From JABIEQ01 sp964516055 (GTDB taxonomy: Bacteria; Patescibacteriota; Patescibacteriia; Magasanikbacterales; UBA922): 16,606 nt of DNA. Positions 12,335-16,606 of this stretch are shown piece by piece. The DNA is taken from the NCBI GenBank assembly GCA_964516055.1, contig CAZEYK010000022.1, positions 1 to 16,606 of the forward strand, read 5' to 3'. The position numbers and the translations under genes were made by a program. A model generated the notes under the pieces. The model was given only the letters and a program-made list of their open reading frames with translations. It had not been told where the DNA came from and ran no database searches. The first letter of the stretch is position 1. The number at the start of each line of letters is the position of its first letter.

Positions 12335-13912
12335 TTAAATTAATGCTCGCCCGGTCATTTCTGGTGGTTGTTCGACCCCAAGAATCGCTAAGACTGTGGG
12401 GGCAATATCGGCAAGTACTCCTACTGGAGACATTAAACTTAAATCTCCTTCGAGCACATCACCTGAGGGTCCAGCTTGCCCTTTATATTGATTTCCGATG
12501 ACTAATAGTGGAACTGGATTGTTGCTGTGTTCTTTGTCTTGTTCTCCTGTTTGTAAATTTACTACTTCTTCTCCATTTCCATGATCCGCAGTGATAAGCA
12601 GTACCCCGCCTTTGGCAAGAACATGATCTGCTATTTGCCCCAAGGCTCTATCTATTGCTTCACAACCTTTTATCGTAGCTTCCGTTTTTCCTGTATGCCC
12701 AACCATGTCGGCATTGGCGAAGTTCATAAAAATTACATCGTACTTTTCTTCCTCAATCACTTTTATTGTTTCTTTCGTTAACTGTGGGGCGGACATTTCT
12801 GGAGCTTGATCATATGATGATACTTGCGGTGACGGTATAATCATTCGTTCTTCATTTGGAAACGGTTCTTCTACTGTTCCATTAAGGAAAAACGTGATAT
12901 GCGCATATTTTTCTGTTTCCGCAATGTGGTATTGGCTTAGGCCAGCTTTACTCACCACTTCGGCAAGACAATTATGAACAATAACGGGTGGGTATGCCAC
13001 AATGACGGGAGTATCTTTTTCATATTCTGTCATGGTGACGAAGAAAAGATCTTTTTTGTAGGTTCTTTCAAATTTATTAAATGCTGGGAGTACAAATGCT
13101 TTGGTAAGTTGCCTTGCTCTATCTGGTCGGAAATTAAAAAAGATTATGGCATCTTCATCATCAACCGTGGCTATTGGTTTTCCTTTTTTTCCAATGACCA
13201 CAGGGACAAATTGTTCATCGTATATTTCTTTTTTGTATGATGCTTCAATAGCATCTATGGGGTCTTTATAATATTCATCTGAGACTCCTTCTGCTATGGC
13301 TTTGTAGGCTTTTTCAGTTCTTTCCCATCGATTATCACGATCTAATGCATAATATCTGCCTGATAACGTGGCTATTTCTCCTCGCTTAAATTCTTTTATT
13401 TTTTCTTTGAGCGTGGTAATAAAATCTTTTGCCGTATTGTATCCGGTATCACGACCGTCAAGAAATGCATGGATATATACCTCTTTAATTTTTTGTCTTT
13501 TGGCAAAATCAAGCAATGCAAAAAGATGGTCTTGCGCGGCATGGACATTCCCCTGACTTACAATTCCCATAAGATGCAGTTTTGATTTTTTTTCTTTCAC
13601 GTGTGTTGCGGCGGCAAGAAAAGCTTTGTTTTCAAAAAAACTTCCATCTGAGATGCTTTTATTTATACGGGGAAATGTTTGATAATATACTCGTCCAGCC
13701 CCAATGTTTAAATGCCCAACTTCAGAATTTCCCATTTCTCCAAATCCTAATCCCACTTCATTTCCTGAAGCATACACAGCCATGGCAGGGTATTCTTTGA
13801 GAAATTTATCTATGTTTGGTGTATTAGCTCTGGTAATGGCATTTCCCGGTGAGTCTGGAGCGATCCCCCATCCATCGAGAATTGCAAGTACTACTGGTTT
13901 TGGTCGATCCAT
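12335..13912 (-). CDS. gpmI: Cofactor-independent phosphoglycerate mutase, copy 1
   Basis: 525 residues, the usual iPGM length. It interconverts 3- and 2-phosphoglycerate in the cytoplasm, using two Mn2+ ions and a phosphoserine intermediate. Seen: LAILDGWG (9-16) with metal ligand Asp13, the catalytic serine in GNSEVGH (Ser63), substrate loop GNVHAAQDH, FLDGRD, SGRYYALDRDNRWER, FNFRPDRARQ, ETEKYAHITFF, NADMVGHTG and TADHGNGEE. All key motifs are intact. It resembles standard bacterial iPGM more than copy 2 does. It lies 58 bp downstream of copy 2 on the same strand with no terminator between, so the two may be co-transcribed. No SD; the start is preceded by AATATTT. Ends in TAA just before the shared terminator. 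Confidence 0.95.
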   Translation of the reverse strand: MDRPKPVVLAILDGWGIAPDSPGNAITRANTPNIDKFLKEYPAMAVYASGNEVGLGFGEMGNSEVGHLNIGAGRVYYQTFPRINKSISDGSFFENKAFLAAATHVKEKKSKLHLMGIVSQGNVHAAQDHLFALLDFAKRQKIKEVYIHAFLDGRDTGYNTAKDFITTLKEKIKEFKRGEIATLSGRYYALDRDNRWERTEKAYKAIAEGVSDEYYKDPIDAIEASYKKEIYDEQFVPVVIGKKGKPIATVDDEDAIIFFNFRPDRARQLTKAFVLPAFNKFERTYKKDLFFVTMTEYEKDTPVIVAYPPVIVHNCLAEVVSKAGLSQYHIAETEKYAHITFFLNGTVEEPFPNEERMIIPSPQVSSYDQAPEMSAPQLTKETIKVIEEEKYDVIFMNFANADMVGHTGKTEATIKGCEAIDRALGQIADHVLAKGGVLLITADHGNGEEVVNLQTGEQDKEHSNNPVPLLVIGNQYKGQAGPSGDVLEGDLSLMSPVGVLADIAPTVLAILGVEQPPEMTGRALI

Positions 13913-13970
13913 AAATATTTATGTAACGTATAAACAGGTACCCCACAACAATTCTGTTATGTGTGTTGTC

Positions 13971-15548
13971 CTAGGTAAGCAATGACGTTCCTGTCATTTC
14001 TTTTGGTTTTTTTATGCCCATCATGCACAGTATGGTGGGAGCGACGTCGGAGAGTTCTCCATTTTTTATTTTTTTTCCTTTGTAGGCTTTTCCTACCACG
14101 ATACATGGAATGAGGTCGGTTGTGTGTTCTGTCATGACTTCTCCTGTTTTTGGATGAATCATCACTTCTGCATTTCCGTGGTCTGCGGTGATAAGTACTT
14201 GCCCATTCATGCCGATGATGGCATCAACGAGTCGTTTTACTTGTTTATCAAGCGCACGAATGGCTTTTTTTGCTGCACTAAAGTTTCCTGTATGTCCTAC
14301 CATGTCTGCATTAGGAAAGTTTACTGCGACAAAATTATAGCCGTTTTTGCGTATTTTTTCAAGTATAACAGTAACAATTTCTTTTGCGTGCATAGCGGGA
14401 TAATCTTTGAAATTCCTCACAGTGCCAGAAGACACTAACATTCGTTCCTCCCCACAAATTGGATCGGCATACCCTCCATTGATAAAGTAGGTGACATGCG
14501 CGTATTTTTCTGTTTCTGAAATATAGAGTTGCTTGTATGTTTTTGGGATCACACAAGGGAGACTGTTTACAATATCAGGACTGGGAAACGCGGTAAACAT
14601 TCCAGGAAGGTCTGGACCAAAATCTGTCATGGCAACAAATCGAATATTTTTGGGAAATTTTTTTCTTTTGAATGCCCCAGGATTACTCTTTTGAAAATCT
14701 TTTTGTACAAATGCTTTGGTAATTTGTCTGGCACGATCACTTCTGGCATTAAAAAAATAAACAGCATCATTGTCATTAATCTGTGCTATTGGTTTTCCGT
14801 TCTTTGTAATTACGGTTGGGAGCACATATTCATCTGTTTCCCCACGATTGTATGCCTGAGAGATGGCTTCTTCTGCACTTTCTGCCTCTGCTTTTCCTTT
14901 TCCACAGACGAGCATTTCGTATGCTTGTTGTGTTCGTTCCCATATTTTATTTCTATCCATGGCATAAAATCTACCACAGATAGAGGCGATGGTTTCCCCA
15001 TTTTTCATGTGTGCTCTCAGTTCATGAATGTAGGTGATTGCTGAATGAGGTGGAGAATCTCGTCCATCGGTAAATAGATGAAGGTACACATGCTTGCATT
15101 TTTTTTTCCTAAAATATTCAAGCAGTGCATAGATATGTTCTGGTCTAGCGTGCGCACTGTTTCCATCGGTTAATAAGCCGATGAGATGAATATTGGTGTT
15201 GTATTTTTTTGCGTGAAAATACGCTTGTTCAAATGCTTCATTTTTGAAAAAGGTTCCATCTTGAATACTCTCGGAAATACGAACTTGTTCTTGTTTTACA
15301 ATTCTTCCCGCGCCGATGGTAAGGTGCCCTGCTTCAGAATTTCCTTGTTGTTTGGGAAATAATCCGACATGTTTTCCATACGATTTGAGTGTTGCGCTCG
15401 GATATGTTTCCATGTATGAAAATATGGCAGGGGCCGTTTCATGGGTAATGGCATTCCCTTTTTGCTTTTCATCTGCAAGCCCAAAACCATCGAGGATAAC
15501 AAGGACTGTTGGCGTAAGGCCATTGTTGTTCTGTTTTTTTCTATTCAT
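13971..15548 (-). CDS. gpmI: Cofactor-independent phosphoglycerate mutase, copy 2 (divergent)
   Basis: Also 525 residues and the same alkaline-phosphatase-superfamily enzyme, but only roughly 40% identical to copy 1 by eye. Intact motifs: VILDGFG (metal ligand Asp20), GNSEAGH with catalytic Ser71, TDGRDSPP, CGRFYAMDRNKIWER, FNARSDRARQ, ETEKYAHVTYF, NADMVGHTG and TADHGNAEV. Differences: a 10-residue polar N-tail, a substrate loop reading DGNSAHARPEH (one residue longer than the usual GGVHSH region), Ser for Pro in RSDRAR, and an extra Lys-rich segment (GAFKRKKFPKN). It looks active. A perfect extended -10 sits so close to the ATG that the mRNA should be nearly leaderless. Ends in TAG. Confidence 0.94.
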   Translation of the reverse strand: MNRKKQNNNGLTPTVLVILDGFGLADEKQKGNAITHETAPAIFSYMETYPSATLKSYGKHVGLFPKQQGNSEAGHLTIGAGRIVKQEQVRISESIQDGTFFKNEAFEQAYFHAKKYNTNIHLIGLLTDGNSAHARPEHIYALLEYFRKKKCKHVYLHLFTDGRDSPPHSAITYIHELRAHMKNGETIASICGRFYAMDRNKIWERTQQAYEMLVCGKGKAEAESAEEAISQAYNRGETDEYVLPTVITKNGKPIAQINDNDAVYFFNARSDRARQITKAFVQKDFQKSNPGAFKRKKFPKNIRFVAMTDFGPDLPGMFTAFPSPDIVNSLPCVIPKTYKQLYISETEKYAHVTYFINGGYADPICGEERMLVSSGTVRNFKDYPAMHAKEIVTVILEKIRKNGYNFVAVNFPNADMVGHTGNFSAAKKAIRALDKQVKRLVDAIIGMNGQVLITADHGNAEVMIHPKTGEVMTEHTTDLIPCIVVGKAYKGKKIKNGELSDVAPTILCMMGIKKPKEMTGTSLLT

Positions 15549-15557
15549 AGTGATCGT

Positions 15558-15588
15558 ATTATAGCATATTGCTCACTACCCCTGTCCA
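15558..15588 (-). promoter_or_regulatory. gpmI copy 2 promoter, predicted near-leaderless
   Basis: Minus-strand TGC-TATAAT, a perfect extended -10 (15566-15558). TGGACA (15588-15583) is a -35 candidate but at a long 19-bp spacing. The predicted transcription start is near 15551, about 3 nt before the ATG at 15548. Confidence 0.6.
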
Positions 15589-15620
15589 GCAAATCCACCT
15601 GTTGTTACACTCTCTTTATA

Positions 15621-15653
15621 AAAAAAGTTTCTCATATTGTGAGAAACTTTTTT
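15621..15653. terminator. eno terminator (symmetric)
   Basis: AAAAAAGTTTCTCA (15621-15634) pairs perfectly with TGAGAAACTTTTTT (15640-15653), a 14-bp stem with a 5-nt loop. Minus-strand transcripts end in a T7 run. It lies about 50 bp after the eno stop and isolates eno from gpmI copy 2. Confidence 0.85.
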
Positions 15654-15705
15654 CTTGTCGACTATCTGTACCATTATGTTTTATGTCTCTATATTCTCTA
15701 TAAAA

Positions 15706-16606
15706 TTAATTAATTTCACTTTCAATTTTCATGAGACGATTGTATTTTTCTACACGCTCTGAACGGGACATGGATCCTGTTTTGATGTACTCGGCGTTCA
15801 CAGCTACGGCTAAGTCGGCGATAAATGTGTCGGCGGTTTCTCCTGAACGATGTGAGACTGATATTTGATATCCATGAGATTTTGCAAGCTTTATGGCGTT
15901 GATTGTTTCTGACAGTGAACCAATTTGATTGAGTTTTATGAGCACGGCATTGCAAGCATTCATATCAATAGCTTTTTGGATTCTCTCAACATTGGTCACG
16001 AGTAGATCATCTCCAACAATACCTATTTTTTTTCCTAATTTTTTTGTAAAAATTTGCCAATTTTCCCAGTCATCTTCGGCGAGAGGATCTTCAATGGTGA
16101 GAATGGGATATTTTTTAACCCAGGCAGTTATTGTCCGAATCATTTTATCTGCACTGGAGGCTTGGGATTTACTCATGAAATAATAATTTCCCCCGCGATA
16201 AAATTCTGAGGCAGCAATATCCATGGCAAGATAAACTTGTTTTCCTGGTGTAAATCCAGCAGCTCGAATGGCGCTCATGAGCAACTTAAGGGCTTGCTCA
16301 TTGTTGGCAAGATTTGGGGCAAATCCTCCTTCGTCTCCCACCGCAGTATTGTATCCTTTTTCGTTTAAAATTTGTTTGAGCGAATGAAAAATTTGTGAAC
16401 CAATTCTTACTCGTTCTGACATTTTTCTATGGATCGGCACAATCATGAACTCTTGGCAGGTAAGATTGTTATTGGAGTGTCTTCCCCCATTGATAACGTT
16501 CATGGTGGCAATTGGCATGCGCCATTGTTTTTCCTTTATGTTGAATGTTTGTCTGATGTATTTGTATAGTGGTTGATTGAGTGCGTGTGCAGCCGCGCGA
16601 GCAGTA
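15706..16606 (-). CDS. eno: Enolase, 3' part (5' end outside window)
   Basis: The frame is open from the window edge (first full codon at 16605) to TAA at 15706, about 299 residues, so roughly the first 120-130 are missing. Enolase converts 2-phosphoglycerate to phosphoenolpyruvate with Mg2+. Seen in order: TARAAAHALNQPLYKYI at the edge, MNVINGGRHSNNN, LTCQEFMIVPIH, AVGDEGGFAPNL, metal ligands in AMDIAASE, IEDPLAED and VGDDLLVTN, catalytic Lys in VLIKLNQIGS, SHRSGETAD and the C-terminal IKTGSMSRSERVEKYN. An internal Met at 16518 is not the start. Product of the phosphoglycerate mutase genes next door is its substrate, so the three form a lower-glycolysis cluster, although a terminator separates eno from gpmI. 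Confidence 0.95.
   Translation of the reverse strand, partial: TARAAAHALNQPLYKYIRQTFNIKEKQWRMPIATMNVINGGRHSNNNLTCQEFMIVPIHRKMSERVRIGSQIFHSLKQILNEKGYNTAVGDEGGFAPNLANNEQALKLLMSAIRAAGFTPGKQVYLAMDIAASEFYRGGNYYFMSKSQASSADKMIRTITAWVKKYPILTIEDPLAEDDWENWQIFTKKLGKKIGIVGDDLLVTNVERIQKAIDMNACNAVLIKLNQIGSLSETINAIKLAKSHGYQISVSHRSGETADTFIADLAVAVNAEYIKTGSMSRSERVEKYNRLMKIESEIN

Noticed and set aside
1..16606. CRISPR array, insertion sequence, tRNA or rRNA gene
   Set aside because: No regularly spaced repeats, transposase motifs, GGTTCGAATCC-type tRNA signals or rRNA-like stretches were found.

Overview
The window reads as an ordinary chromosomal stretch from a Candidate Phyla Radiation (Patescibacteria) bacterium, probably of the Parcubacteria/Magasanikbacteria type. 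This is inferred from compact, A+T-leaning housekeeping genes, a short SecG, a PrmC with NLPY, a degenerate DHH-family protein and a small two-helix membrane protein that I associate with that radiation, and from starts almost all lacking a Shine-Dalgarno (SD) sequence. TAA, TAG and TGA all end genes, so the standard bacterial code fits and I see no UGA recoding.

Layout. 1-470, minus strand: secG and the 5' end of a following gene that leaves the window. 477-2912, plus strand: rpmE2 (type B ribosomal protein bL31) with a strong promoter and terminator, then prfA (release factor 1) and prmC (the methyltransferase that modifies release factors), a translation-termination pair. 2909 to about 5000: a small islet that looks foreign to its neighbours. 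It holds a 69-residue orphan gene (plus), a palindrome-rich 88-bp element, and a G+C-rich gene for a membrane-anchored methyltransferase-like protein (minus), followed by a 383-bp non-coding stretch with several promoter-like sites. Only these two genes have clear SD sequences. 5037-10938, minus strand: a four-gene operon of a small membrane protein, valS, tyrS and argS. 11036-12318, plus strand, divergent from that operon: a DHH-family protein that has lost most metal ligands. 12335-16606, minus strand: lower glycolysis, with two adjacent but clearly different cofactor-independent phosphoglycerate mutases and the 3' three quarters (roughly) of enolase.

How it works together. Most of the window serves translation (release, ribosome, tRNA charging) and lower glycolysis (3-phosphoglycerate to 2-phosphoglycerate to phosphoenolpyruvate). 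SecG belongs to protein export. Convergent or neighbouring units are separated by stem-loop terminators, most of them symmetric.

Most worth a second look: (1) all 12 SD-less starts have U at -1 and four share CGU-AUG, while the two SD genes have neither; (2) the islet and its 88-bp element, whose pairings overlap in a pseudoknot-like way; (3) the DHH protein with substituted catalytic residues; (4) two divergent phosphoglycerate mutases side by side; (5) a possible small RNA in the 4.84-4.96 kb gap. Nothing here is a recognisable defence system, mobile element or CRISPR array.
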